Shown here piece after piece: positions 33,244 to 41,299 of a DNA stretch of 46,572 nt. Position 1 is the first letter of the stretch. Each line of letters opens with the position of its first letter. Under the pieces are notes generated by a model. It was not told the origin of the DNA. It ran no database searches and worked only from the letters and a program-made list of their open reading frames with translations. The stretch lies in the NCBI GenBank assembly GCA_021780225.1, contig JAJXZF010000037.1, positions 1 to 46,572 of the forward strand. Reading direction: 5' to 3'. The DNA is from Deltaproteobacteria bacterium (GTDB taxonomy: Bacteria > Desulfobacterota > Binatia > Binatales > Binataceae). The position numbers were made by a program, and so were the translations under genes.

Positions 33244-34470
33244 TTATTCGTTGACGATTGTTGGAAAATGCACGCGAAAGATCGTGCCGGCGCGCTTTTC
33301 GCTCACCACCTCGACGCGAGCGCCGTTCAACTCGACGTAGCGCTTCACCAACGCAAGGCCCAGCCCGGCTCCTTCGAATCGCCGCGTCGTGCCTGCGGCC
33401 TCCTGTGAAAACGGCTCGAACAGATTCGGCAAATAGAGCGGATCGATGCCGACGCCGGTATCCGCGACCTCAAGGCAGACCGCGTTGCCGGTTTCGCTGA
33501 AAATTCGCAGTGCGACATAGCCCGAATCGGTGAACTTGATCGCGTTCTGCAGCAGGTTGGTGATGGTGTTCGACAGGCATTGCTCGTCGAACATCACGGT
33601 GGCGTCGGGCGATTCGACGTGCAGTTCCAGTTCGAGCCCTTTTTTGCGGGCCAGCACGCCGAGGTCGCGCACGTGACGTTCGACCACGGCCGCCAGCCTG
33701 ATCGGAGCGGGCCGGACTTCGTAGGCGCCCGACTCGATTCGCGACAGATCGAGGATCGCGCCGATCGTCGCCAGCAGGCGGTTGCCCGCGCGATGGATCG
33801 AGTCGGCGTACTGGGCGCCGCTTTCGTCGCGCAAGTCCGCCAGCCGTTCGGCCATCAGATCCGCATAGCCGAGAATCACATTGAGAGGCGTGCGAATTTC
33901 GTGCGTGACGTTGGCGACGAACGCGGACTTCAACCGCGACGCTTCCAGCGCGGCGTCGCGCGCCGCGATCAAAGTTCGCTCCGACTCCGCAACCTGTTCG
34001 CGGTACAGCCGCGCATAGATCATCGTCAGCGTTTCCGCGGTTTCGTTCCAGATCCTTGCATAAGCGAGCCGCGCCTTGAGCACGGCTTCAGGCGGACCGC
34101 TCAGGACCTGGAGCAGGGCTTCGCGCACTTCGTCGCGCAAGCTCTTCGAGAAATCATACAGATCTTCGATTTTGGCGCGTCCCGCGGGCGCGGGACGCAT
34201 CCGATCGCGCATCTGCCGCTCCAGAATCCGGCCGTACTGCGCGATCGCTCCCTCAGGGTCGCTGTTCGCGAGCCGCTCGAACAGCGAGCGCAGAAATTCA
34301 AATCCCATCGCCGCGACCGTGGCGCGAATCGCCTCGCGTTTTTCCTTCGGCGCATCGATCGGCAATCGTTGCGCCCAGCGTTCGGCGAGGGATTCAAGGT
34401 TTGGCTGGAGCCGCCGTGCGGTGTCGGCGACCAGCTTGAGTTCTTCGGCGCTGAAATCCGAATTCTTCAC
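33244..34470 (-). CDS. Soluble sensor histidine kinase
   Basis: 408 residues from GTG 34470. No membrane helix is visible, so the sensor is cytoplasmic. Residues 1-150 are helical (LQPNLESLAERWAQRLP onward) and resemble the RsbRD N-terminal domain used by stressosome-type sensors. The dimerisation/phosphoacceptor helix is FVANVTHEIRTPLN with His190. The ATPase domain has N-box NLLQNAIKFT, G1 DTGVGIDPLYLPNLFEPFSQ and G2 GAGLGLALVKRYVEL. No receiver domain or response-regulator gene is adjacent, so its partner is elsewhere. It is divergent from the electron-transfer module, with which it shares the upstream region; a regulatory link is possible but unproven. Confidence 0.9.
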   Translation of the reverse strand: MKNSDFSAEELKLVADTARRLQPNLESLAERWAQRLPIDAPKEKREAIRATVAAMGFEFLRSLFERLANSDPEGAIAQYGRILERQMRDRMRPAPAGRAKIEDLYDFSKSLRDEVREALLQVLSGPPEAVLKARLAYARIWNETAETLTMIYARLYREQVAESERTLIAARDAALEASRLKSAFVANVTHEIRTPLNVILGYADLMAERLADLRDESGAQYADSIHRAGNRLLATIGAILDLSRIESGAYEVRPAPIRLAAVVERHVRDLGVLARKKGLELELHVESPDATVMFDEQCLSNTITNLLQNAIKFTDSGYVALRIFSETGNAVCLEVADTGVGIDPLYLPNLFEPFSQEAAGTTRRFEGAGLGLALVKRYVELNGARVEVVSEKRAGTIFRVHFPTIVNE

Positions 34471-34819
34471 ATTTCGCAGGCTGCGCGGGCGGGCGGAAAC
34501 CGTCCTAAAACTTTACGGGTCGAATCTGAGCACGAGATATTAAGCGTAGGTATGAATTGTGTCAAAGCTAATTTTGCGGCCATTGTCGTCAGTTGGTTTT
34601 TATCGCCGAAATAAGTGCGAATTTTGAACCATAGTCAGCTTTATTCATTCCGATTATGAAATATATTGGATTATCTATTTTTGACCGCCAAATATCCATC
34701 ATGGGCGACGGGTCGTGTTCTGTGGTCCGTTGAGGTCATTTTCGAAATGAACCGGCGGCAGCGGCGCGAATTGAAAGCGACGGCCGCTCGATCGGCGGCA
34801 GTTATGCGCGCTCGCGCGA
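34471..34819. other. AT-rich divergent promoter region
   Basis: 349 bases between the histidine kinase and the electron-transfer module. The centre (34520-34710) is much richer in A/T than neighbours and contains several TTTG/CAAA and ATATT motifs, including TTTG-ACCGC-CAAA near 34678-34690, a short palindrome. It probably carries both divergent promoters. I could not identify a certain -35/-10 pair or a full CRP/FNR consensus site. Confidence 0.4.
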
Positions 34820-34878
34820 TTGACATCCAAAAAGCGCCAAGGCTTACTCGGTTTGGTGGCGAACGATCCTGCGAATGA
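34747..34878 (+). CDS. Possible 43-residue basic protein
   Basis: ATG 34747 opens MNRRQRRELKATAARSAAV, a start typical of small basic conserved proteins, and the frame stops at 34878, overlapping the next gene by 59 bases in another frame. GAGG lies 12 bases upstream, too far to be convincing. It may be a leader peptide or noise; no family is recognised. Confidence 0.22.
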   Translation: MNRRQRRELKATAARSAAVMRARAIDIQKAPRLTRFGGERSCE

Positions 34879-36430
34879 GCGCGTTCCGCCGTGGCTGCTG
34901 TGGCGGCGGCTTACGGCGCTCGACATTTTCAGCCGCTTCAGCGACGAACAACGCGACACGTTCCTGAAGGCGTACGAACAGGATTCCGCGATGCGGACGC
35001 GGGAGTTCAAAGCCGGCGAGATAATCTGCCGCAAGGGCGAATACGAACTCGACCTGTGCTGCATTTTGACCGGCGGCGTCGATTTGCGCGACGACAGCGG
35101 TCCCGAGGAGGCGCATTTCGTCGCGACGCTTAAAGCCGGCAATCTGTTCGGCGAACTCGGCGCGATCGGCGGCCTGCCGCGCACGGTTGACGTCGTCGCG
35201 CGCGAGGAAACCGAGATTTTCTACATTCCGCGCCACGCCCTGAAGCACGTCGAGATCAATCAATACGCGCGCGAGGCGCTGGCGCGGCGCTATCGCGATC
35301 GCGCCGTGCGCATCGCGGCGATCGAAAATGAGCTGTTCCGCGGCGTGCCGCTCGAACGCATCGATGAACTTGCGGAAAAATGCGAAATTCTGCGCTACGA
35401 TCTGCGCGGCATCCCGATCGTCACGCAGGGCGAACCGGGCGACGCCCTCTATATCGTGCGCGACGGCTTCGTGCAGGTGGCGCGCCGGCGCGAGGACGGA
35501 AGCCATCGCGTGCTCGCCTATCTGCGCGCGGGCGAATATTTCGGCGAGATGGCGTTGTTCGAAACGGGCGTGCGCTGGGCCAGCGTGCTCACCGCCGGCA
35601 AATGCGAGCTGATCAAAATCCATCGCGATGAATTCCTCGATCTGTGCCGGCGCTTTCCGCAGGTCGAAGAGAGCGCGCGCAAGGCGATCGAGCGCCGCCG
35701 CGAGCAGGAACGCAACGTGACCGCGGAGCTTTCGGATTTGCTCGAACGCAGCGGCCAGCTCGGAGTGATTCAGGCCGACGCGCTGCTGGTGATGGACCTC
35801 GACCTGTGCATCAACTGCGACAATTGCGTCAAAGCCTGCGAAGCGTTACACGGCCGCAGCCGCCTGATCCGCAACGGCATCAAGCTGGGCCACTATTTGG
35901 TGCCGAGCGCCTGCCGCCACTGCGACGATCCGAAATGCATGAACAGTTGTCCGACCGGCGCGATCAAGCGGCGGCCCGAAGGCGAAATCTATTTCCAATA
36001 CGAGATGTGCATCGGATGCGGCAATTGCGCGATCGCATGTCCTTACGACAATATCGCGATGATCGACGCGCCGACGTTCGATCGGGCGCAGGCGCGCAAG
36101 TCGCGAACGATGAATGACGCCAATTTCTACCGTCCGTTTCCCGCCGCGGCGCACGATATCGGCGAGCCGGGACTCTGGTCGCGGCTGTTCGGCGCGCCGC
36201 GCGGCGGCGGCTCCAAACGCAAACCGGCGCGGGCCGCGGGCGTGCGGGAACATACGCCGCCGGCGTTTCCGATCAAATGCGATCTCTGCGACGGCCTGCC
36301 CTTCATGGGCTGCGTGCATAATTGTCCGACCGGCGCCGCGATCAGGATCGATCCGGCGAAACTCTTCGAAGAGACCGGCGCCATCAGCGAAGGGTCGCGC
36401 GTGCGCAAAGCGCGCGGCGGCAGCGATTAA
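34820..36430 (+). CDS. Dual cyclic-nucleotide-binding domain fused to a four-cluster [4Fe-4S] ferredoxin
   Basis: 536 residues from TTG 34820 (GTG 34856 is an alternative). Two CRP-type cNMP-binding domains are visible: residues 35-140 with phosphate-binding cassette FGELGAIGGLPRTVDV and 170-275 with FGEMALFETGVRWASV; the first has the expected Arg at 121, the second Arg at 252. A linker helix then leads to ferredoxin cysteines at 330/333/336/340, 365/368/373/377, 397/400/403/407 and 487/490/498/502, the pattern of HybA/DmsB/NrfC-type electron-transfer subunits carrying four [4Fe-4S] clusters. No DNA-binding helix-turn-helix and no signal peptide, so a cytoplasmic, ligand-regulated electron carrier is likely. 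Coupled with the two next genes. Confidence 0.9.
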   Translation: MTSKKRQGLLGLVANDPANERVPPWLLWRRLTALDIFSRFSDEQRDTFLKAYEQDSAMRTREFKAGEIICRKGEYELDLCCILTGGVDLRDDSGPEEAHFVATLKAGNLFGELGAIGGLPRTVDVVAREETEIFYIPRHALKHVEINQYAREALARRYRDRAVRIAAIENELFRGVPLERIDELAEKCEILRYDLRGIPIVTQGEPGDALYIVRDGFVQVARRREDGSHRVLAYLRAGEYFGEMALFETGVRWASVLTAGKCELIKIHRDEFLDLCRRFPQVEESARKAIERRREQERNVTAELSDLLERSGQLGVIQADALLVMDLDLCINCDNCVKACEALHGRSRLIRNGIKLGHYLVPSACRHCDDPKCMNSCPTGAIKRRPEGEIYFQYEMCIGCGNCAIACPYDNIAMIDAPTFDRAQARKSRTMNDANFYRPFPAAAHDIGEPGLWSRLFGAPRGGGSKRKPARAAGVREHTPPAFPIKCDLCDGLPFMGCVHNCPTGAAIRIDPAKLFEETGAISEGSRVRKARGGSD

Positions 36431-36451
36431 GCCGCGGGCTGAGCGAGCAGG

Positions 36452-37354
36452 GTGGGCGAGCGAATAGGCGAGGCCGCTGATCGGCGTCATACCGCTCCGG
36501 TGGCGTCGGTGACCTTGTGGGCCGCGATTTGCGCCGCGGCGGTCGCGGCAGTTCACGCGCTGACCTCCGGCGTCGGGCCGCGGCTTGGATCCTACCGCAC
36601 CGGTCTGATCACGCTGGGCGTATTCCTGCTCGCGGCGCTTTACAGCGCGCGCAAACGATCGCTCTGGTTCTCCGTGCGATGGCTGCGCGCCGCGGCGCAT
36701 CTGCCGCGTTCGATCGCGCGGCGGATGGTCACGATCGATCGGCTTGAAACCTGGCGAACGATCCACATCGCGCTCGGAATTTTCGCGCTGCTGCCGTTTT
36801 GGTGGCATGCCGACGCCGGTCCCGCGACGCCGCTCGAACGGCTGATTCTCGTGCTGGTCTTTCTGATCGTGGCGAGCGGTCTGGGCGGCTTGTTGATCCA
36901 CGACCTGTTGCCGCTGGCGATGCGCAAGCGGCCGGATTATGAGGTGCGCCTGGAGGACGTCGAGACCGCGTACCGTCAGATTTATATCGAGGCCGAAGAG
37001 ACGATCCTCGGCCATTCGGAAGAGCTGGTGCGGATTTATCTGGCGGAAGTGCGTCCGCTGCTGACCGGTTCGCAGCCGCCGGCGCGCTTGTTTCTTGCGA
37101 TGCTCACGGGCCGCGATCCCGCCGCCGCCGCATGCGGCCGCGCCCGCCGTGCGGCGGCCGCTTTGCCCCTCGATCGGGAGTTGTTCGAGCGGCTGATCGA
37201 CCTGGCCGCGACCAAAATCCGGCTGGAGATGAATCGGTTCAACTTGCTCATGAGCGCGGCCTGGCTGGTTTTTCATATCGTGCTGGCCGCCACTTTGAGC
37301 GTCACCGTCGTCTTTCATATCGCCGGCGCGCTTTATTACGTGGGTCTGCGATGA
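36452..37354 (+). CDS. Membrane protein, putative two-haem b-type cytochrome (ferric-reductase-like)
   Basis: 300 residues from GTG 36452. Five hydrophobic segments at about 18-38, 48-66, 102-120, 128-150 and 265-298. Helix 3 has His105 and His119 and the last helix has His275 and His289; each pair is 14 residues apart. Four histidines in two helices with this spacing is the haem-ligand pattern of ferric reductases and NADPH oxidases, where they bind two stacked b haems spanning the membrane. Between helices 4 and 5 lies a 115-residue charged cytoplasmic or periplasmic loop, which is unusual. I know no named family that matches. Its stop overlaps the next start as ATGA, so it is made with the cytochrome-flavoprotein. 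Confidence 0.72.
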   Translation: MGERIGEAADRRHTAPVASVTLWAAICAAAVAAVHALTSGVGPRLGSYRTGLITLGVFLLAALYSARKRSLWFSVRWLRAAAHLPRSIARRMVTIDRLETWRTIHIALGIFALLPFWWHADAGPATPLERLILVLVFLIVASGLGGLLIHDLLPLAMRKRPDYEVRLEDVETAYRQIYIEAEETILGHSEELVRIYLAEVRPLLTGSQPPARLFLAMLTGRDPAAAACGRARRAAAALPLDRELFERLIDLAATKIRLEMNRFNLLMSAAWLVFHIVLAATLSVTVVFHIAGALYYVGLR

Positions 37355-39633
37355 GGCTGGCGGCTTTTATCGCCGGCGCGATCGTGATCGCATTCGTCGG
37401 CGCGATGCTTGCGACGCATCGCAGCTACGAACCCGGGCCGTTGCTCGCCGCGCATCAGACGATCTCCGGCGGCTGCGCCTCCTGCCACGCGCCCTGGCGC
37501 GGCGTCCAAAACGAGCGATGTATCGCCTGCCACGGATCGATCGAGGACATGAATCCGCACGGCGGGCTCGACGTGTCCGCGAGCGTCGACGGCCTGGTTG
37601 CGGGGCGGAAATTGTTCGTTACGCCCGACAACGAATTGACCTGCCGCAGCTGCCATAGCGAGCATCAGGGCGCGCATGTCGAGCTCGAAGCGACGGCCAC
37701 TTTCGCCTGCCAATGGTGCCACAAGCATCCGTCGATCGAGAGCGTGCAGGAGCATATGGCGGCGTTCATGCAGCGGCATGAGGCGGCCAGCTATACGTTT
37801 CGCAAGCTTTTCAACCATCACGAGCACAAGCTGCTGATAGATTCGCACGCTCCGGCGATCCCCGGCGGCTTTCGTTGCGAATCGTGCCATTCGATCGAAC
37901 CGGTCAAACCGCCCGGAGCGGAAAAGATGAGTCTCAAGTGGAGCGGATGCGCCGGCGTCGGCTGCCATATCGCGCCACAGGATTCATTTATCGAAATGCC
38001 CGCCGCGGCCGGAACGTCGCCGAAGACGCTCGCGTACACGTCGCGGGTGCTGCATATCAATGCGGTCTTTACGCATTCCCCCGGCCATCTGCGCACGTCA
38101 TGCGCCGAGTGCCATTCCGCGATGGCGTCGAGCGTCGCGCCGGACGACGATCCATCGCTGCGGATCGAACAATGCTTCAAATGCCATGCGCATCAAGCCG
38201 CGGCCGCAAAAATCGCCAGCAGCCGGCATGGTGGACTCACCGCGACAGCATTCGCGGCTGAAAACGGCGCGGCGGGCGGCTCGTCCGAGAAGCGTGTGAC
38301 AGCTTGTTCCGCCTGCCATATTTTCCACACGCACGGTCCCGTACCGTCGCACGATTTCACCAAACCCGCGCTCACGCGGTTGCCGGGAGCCGAAAAGCGA
38401 ATCGTCTGGACGTTTCGACTGCCGGCTTTAAGCGCGCATCGCTATGCTCGGTCGCCGTCGGCCGCTCGGACCATAACAGTCCGTCCGTGGCCGATCGGTC
38501 TCGCGGGCCTCGCGGTCGCCGCGCTATGCGTCTTCGGCTTGGTCATGATTCTGCCGAAGGCGCCGGTCGAGCCGGAGGCGATTGCGGGCGTCGCGCCGCA
38601 GCGCACGCGCGAAGTGCCGGCGCTCGACGATACTTTTCAGACCAGCGTGCGGCGCCTTTACGTCGTCGGGGAGGCGGCGGGCACCGCTTCGATCAATCTC
38701 GCGATGCGGTCGGGCCGGCAGGTGATTGAAGCGATCGCGGCGGAATTGCGCCGGCCGCCGCGATCGACCGATCCCAATCTGTACGATGTCTTGATTGTCG
38801 GTTGTGGTCCCGCCGGCCTTGGCGCGACCGCAACGGCGGCAAGCATGGGGTTGAATTACGTCAATCTCGAACGAATGACGCCGGCGAGCACTTTGCGTGC
38901 GTATCCGCGCGCCAAATTCGTGCAGGCGACGCCGATCGATATCGCCGAGTACGGTTCGTTTTTTCTCGAGGGCGACAATTCACGCGAACGTCTGATCGAG
39001 GAGTGGGAACGAATCATCGCGGATTTGAAACTGCGGATAAAGGATCGCGAAGAGGTTGTCGATATCGCGGCCGACGGCGAGCGCTTTTTTGTGCGCACGG
39101 AACGCGGCAACGTTTACCACGCCCGCGCTGTTGTCCTCGCGATCGGCGTGCGCGGCAATCCGCGCCATCTTGGGATGGCGGGCGAAGAGCCGGGACGGGT
39201 CTTTTACAATCTTATCGACGCCGGCGAATTCCATCAGCAGCAAATTCTGGTGGTGGGCGGCGGGAATTCCGGATCCGAAGTGGTTCAGGCGCTGGCCCGT
39301 CCGGAATTGGGCAATCATGTGGTGTATTCGTATCGCTCGCCGGTGCTGACCAACATTTCGCGCGAAAACGCCGAAAAGGTCAGTGATTTGCAACGCGCCG
39401 GCTTCGTCACCATCTTGCCGGCGACCGCGCTCAAGCGAATTTTGCCCGGCAAGGTGGTCCTCGAACGAGTCAAACGCGCGGCCGCGGCTGATTCGTCAGA
39501 AGTTGAAACGGCGGGTCCAATCGAGATCGCAAACGACGTCATCTTCGCGATGATCGGAGCCGAGCTGCCCACGGGATTTCTGCGCAAGATCGGCGTTCGA
39601 CTGATCCGCAAAGGCGGCATCGGCATAATCTAA
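37351..39633 (+). CDS. Nine-haem c-type cytochrome fused through a membrane helix to a FAD/NAD(P) oxidoreductase domain
   Basis: 760 residues from ATG 37351 (ATGA overlap). An N-terminal signal anchor (5-22) is followed by haem motifs at Cys42, 57, 98, 120, 176, 251, 275 and 319 (eight CXXCH) plus one CX4CH at 200-206. A second helix at about 380-400 returns the chain to the cytoplasm. The rest is a TrxB-like two-Rossmann flavoprotein: FAD loop VGCGPAG at 483-489 and NAD(P) loop VVGGGNSG near 634-641. It lacks the redox-active CXXC of thioredoxin reductase. A segment at about 433-462 (LYVVGEAAGTASINLAMRSG) looks like the normal C-terminal FAD-binding end of such proteins, here placed first. 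Probably links NAD(P)H oxidation to periplasmic haems. Confidence 0.9.
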   Translation: MRLAAFIAGAIVIAFVGAMLATHRSYEPGPLLAAHQTISGGCASCHAPWRGVQNERCIACHGSIEDMNPHGGLDVSASVDGLVAGRKLFVTPDNELTCRSCHSEHQGAHVELEATATFACQWCHKHPSIESVQEHMAAFMQRHEAASYTFRKLFNHHEHKLLIDSHAPAIPGGFRCESCHSIEPVKPPGAEKMSLKWSGCAGVGCHIAPQDSFIEMPAAAGTSPKTLAYTSRVLHINAVFTHSPGHLRTSCAECHSAMASSVAPDDDPSLRIEQCFKCHAHQAAAAKIASSRHGGLTATAFAAENGAAGGSSEKRVTACSACHIFHTHGPVPSHDFTKPALTRLPGAEKRIVWTFRLPALSAHRYARSPSAARTITVRPWPIGLAGLAVAALCVFGLVMILPKAPVEPEAIAGVAPQRTREVPALDDTFQTSVRRLYVVGEAAGTASINLAMRSGRQVIEAIAAELRRPPRSTDPNLYDVLIVGCGPAGLGATATAASMGLNYVNLERMTPASTLRAYPRAKFVQATPIDIAEYGSFFLEGDNSRERLIEEWERIIADLKLRIKDREEVVDIAADGERFFVRTERGNVYHARAVVLAIGVRGNPRHLGMAGEEPGRVFYNLIDAGEFHQQQILVVGGGNSGSEVVQALARPELGNHVVYSYRSPVLTNISRENAEKVSDLQRAGFVTILPATALKRILPGKVVLERVKRAAAADSSEVETAGPIEIANDVIFAMIGAELPTGFLRKIGVRLIRKGGIGII

Positions 39634-39811
39634 ACGGACGCGCGCCGGATGAGGCGGTTTATCGAGACTGGCCGAATTTTGCCGCCGCCATCGCGATGTA
39701 TGGCATGCGCTGGTCTTTGATTAATTAAGGGTATTAAACTACAGATTAGGAGGAAGCTCCTCAGGAACGCGGATTGCTTCCTGTTCTGGTCGGAAAGGAG
39801 CCGGTGAAGTC

Positions 39812-40240
39812 ATGCGACCCGCTACAATCTTTCTTGCTTATGCCGTCTTTTTTTCTTTCGCTCTGGTGCTTGCGTCTGAAGCGCGCACCGACGCCAACGT
39901 GCCCGCGGCGCAGGTCAACGTAGTCAGCGGGACGGTTTCGGATCCGCTTGGGCAGCCGGTGCCGGGAATCAAGATTTCGCTCACCGATTGGTTCGGCCAG
40001 ACTTGGGGGAGCGCCGTGACCGATCTTCACGGTCATTACGAAATTAGCGGAGTCCAGCCCGGAAAATATTTTGTCCGCGTCCTCGCCCTGAGAGACTCCG
40101 GGCGAGGCGTGTACTATCGCGTCCGAGTGAAGGGCAATTCGCCGCGGATGGATATCCGGCTGAATTCCAACGTCTCCGCAATTGCGCTGGCGCCGATTCC
40201 GCGGGCGTCGGGCCATCTCGCTTCGATGCCGCGCGCCTGA
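39812..40240 (+). CDS. Small secreted protein with a carboxypeptidase-regulatory-like domain
   Basis: 142 residues from ATG 39812, with AAAGGAG upstream. A signal peptide (PATIFLAYAVFFSFALVLASEA, cut near SEA) precedes one Ig-like CarboxypepD_reg fold: VVSGTVSDPLGQPVPGIKISL, then DLHGHYEISGVQPGKYFVRV. The end (NSNVSAIALAPIPRASG) is unstructured. Similar single-domain proteins are often periplasmic and of unknown function. It lies 178 bases after the cytochrome-flavoprotein, so it may be a separate unit; the gap holds AT-rich sequence near 39718-39745 that could be its promoter. The same fold occurs in the protein at 18683-19210. Confidence 0.8.
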   Translation: MRPATIFLAYAVFFSFALVLASEARTDANVPAAQVNVVSGTVSDPLGQPVPGIKISLTDWFGQTWGSAVTDLHGHYEISGVQPGKYFVRVLALRDSGRGVYYRVRVKGNSPRMDIRLNSNVSAIALAPIPRASGHLASMPRA

Positions 40241-40329
40241 TCCGGGGCGGGCGCGGGGTCGCCAGCATCGCGGCATTGCGCTAGTTTTTCAAAATCCTTG
40301 GTGGTTTCGGCCACAGCGAGGTCGCCGCG

Positions 40330-41202
40330 ATGCCGCACATTTCCGCGCCCGACGGCGTGAAGCTTTATTACGAAGAGAACGGCGCGGGACACCCGATCGT
40401 CTTTGTTCATGAATTTGCGGGCGATTGCCGAAGCTACGAAGCCCAGATGCGGTTTTTTGGGCGGCGCTACCGCTGCGTCGCCTATAATGCCCGCGGTTAT
40501 CCGCCCTCGGACGTTCCCACCGATCCGGCCAAATATTCGCAGCAGCGGGCGCGCGACGACATCCTTGCCATCCTCGATGGACTCGGTCTCAAGCGCGCAC
40601 ATATCGTGGGCGTTTCGATGGGCGCGTTCGCCACGCTTCATTTCGGTCTGGCCTATCCGGACCGCGCGAGCGCGCTCGTCATCGTGGGCTGCGGTTATGG
40701 AGCGGCGCCCGAATATCGCGAACAATTCGCACGCGAATCGGAAGCCGCCGCGCAACGATTCGAAACCACGCCGATGGATGAAGCGGCGCGCGCCTACGCG
40801 CTCGGTCCGTCGCGCGTGCAATTGCTCAACAAGGATTCGCGCGGATGGGAAGAATTCTTGACTCATCTGGCGGAGCATTCGCCGCTTGGCGCGGCCCTTA
40901 CCTTGCGCGGAGTGCAGATGCGGCGGCCGTCTCTGTTCGACTTGACTGGCGCGATGCGCCGTATCGAGACGCCGACCTTGATCGTGTCCGGCGACGAGGA
41001 CGACCAATGTCTGGAGCCGGCGCTGATGATGAAGCGCACGATCGCCGCCGCTGGACTCGTCGTGATGCCGCGGACAGGTCACGCGGTGAACCTTGAGGAG
41101 CCGGCGCGCTTCAACGAAACGCTCGCTGATTTTTTTCATCAGGTTGAAGCGGGCCGCTGGACGCCTCGCGATCCGCGATCGATAACCGGAAAAATCATGT
41201 AG
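40330..41202 (+). CDS. Alpha/beta hydrolase
   Basis: 290 residues from ATG 40330. N-terminal PHISAPDGVKLYYEENGAGHPIVFVHEFAGD gives the strand-turn-strand start; the nucleophile elbow is GVSMGA with Ser96, the acid is probably an Asp in VSGDEDDQ, and the histidine is in RTGHAVNLEEP. The pattern AYNARGYPPSDVP is typical of soluble hydrolases such as 3-oxoadipate enol-lactonase and esterases. It has no signal peptide. It is followed by a structured spacer and the antiporter, probably in the same direction and transcript. Substrate unknown. It is not closely similar to the hydrolase at 31527-32441. Confidence 0.85.
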   Translation: MPHISAPDGVKLYYEENGAGHPIVFVHEFAGDCRSYEAQMRFFGRRYRCVAYNARGYPPSDVPTDPAKYSQQRARDDILAILDGLGLKRAHIVGVSMGAFATLHFGLAYPDRASALVIVGCGYGAAPEYREQFARESEAAAQRFETTPMDEAARAYALGPSRVQLLNKDSRGWEEFLTHLAEHSPLGAALTLRGVQMRRPSLFDLTGAMRRIETPTLIVSGDEDDQCLEPALMMKRTIAAAGLVVMPRTGHAVNLEEPARFNETLADFFHQVEAGRWTPRDPRSITGKIM

Positions 41203-41206
41203 GAAA

Positions 41207-41259
41207 GGCGCCAACCGCCGCATCCGGATACGGCTTTATCCGGATTGGCCCAAGGCGCC
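41207..41259 (+). other. Nested hairpin between hydrolase and antiporter
   Basis: ATCCGGATA (41222-41230) pairs perfectly with TATCCGGAT (41237-41245), and outer GGCGCC copies at 41207-41212 and 41254-41259 can also pair. No U-tract follows. It may be a weak terminator, an mRNA-processing site or a 5' structural element of the antiporter message. Confidence 0.45.
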
Positions 41260-41299
41260 GCCGTCACGATCCAATCCGGCGCCATCAGGAGGAAGCTGT

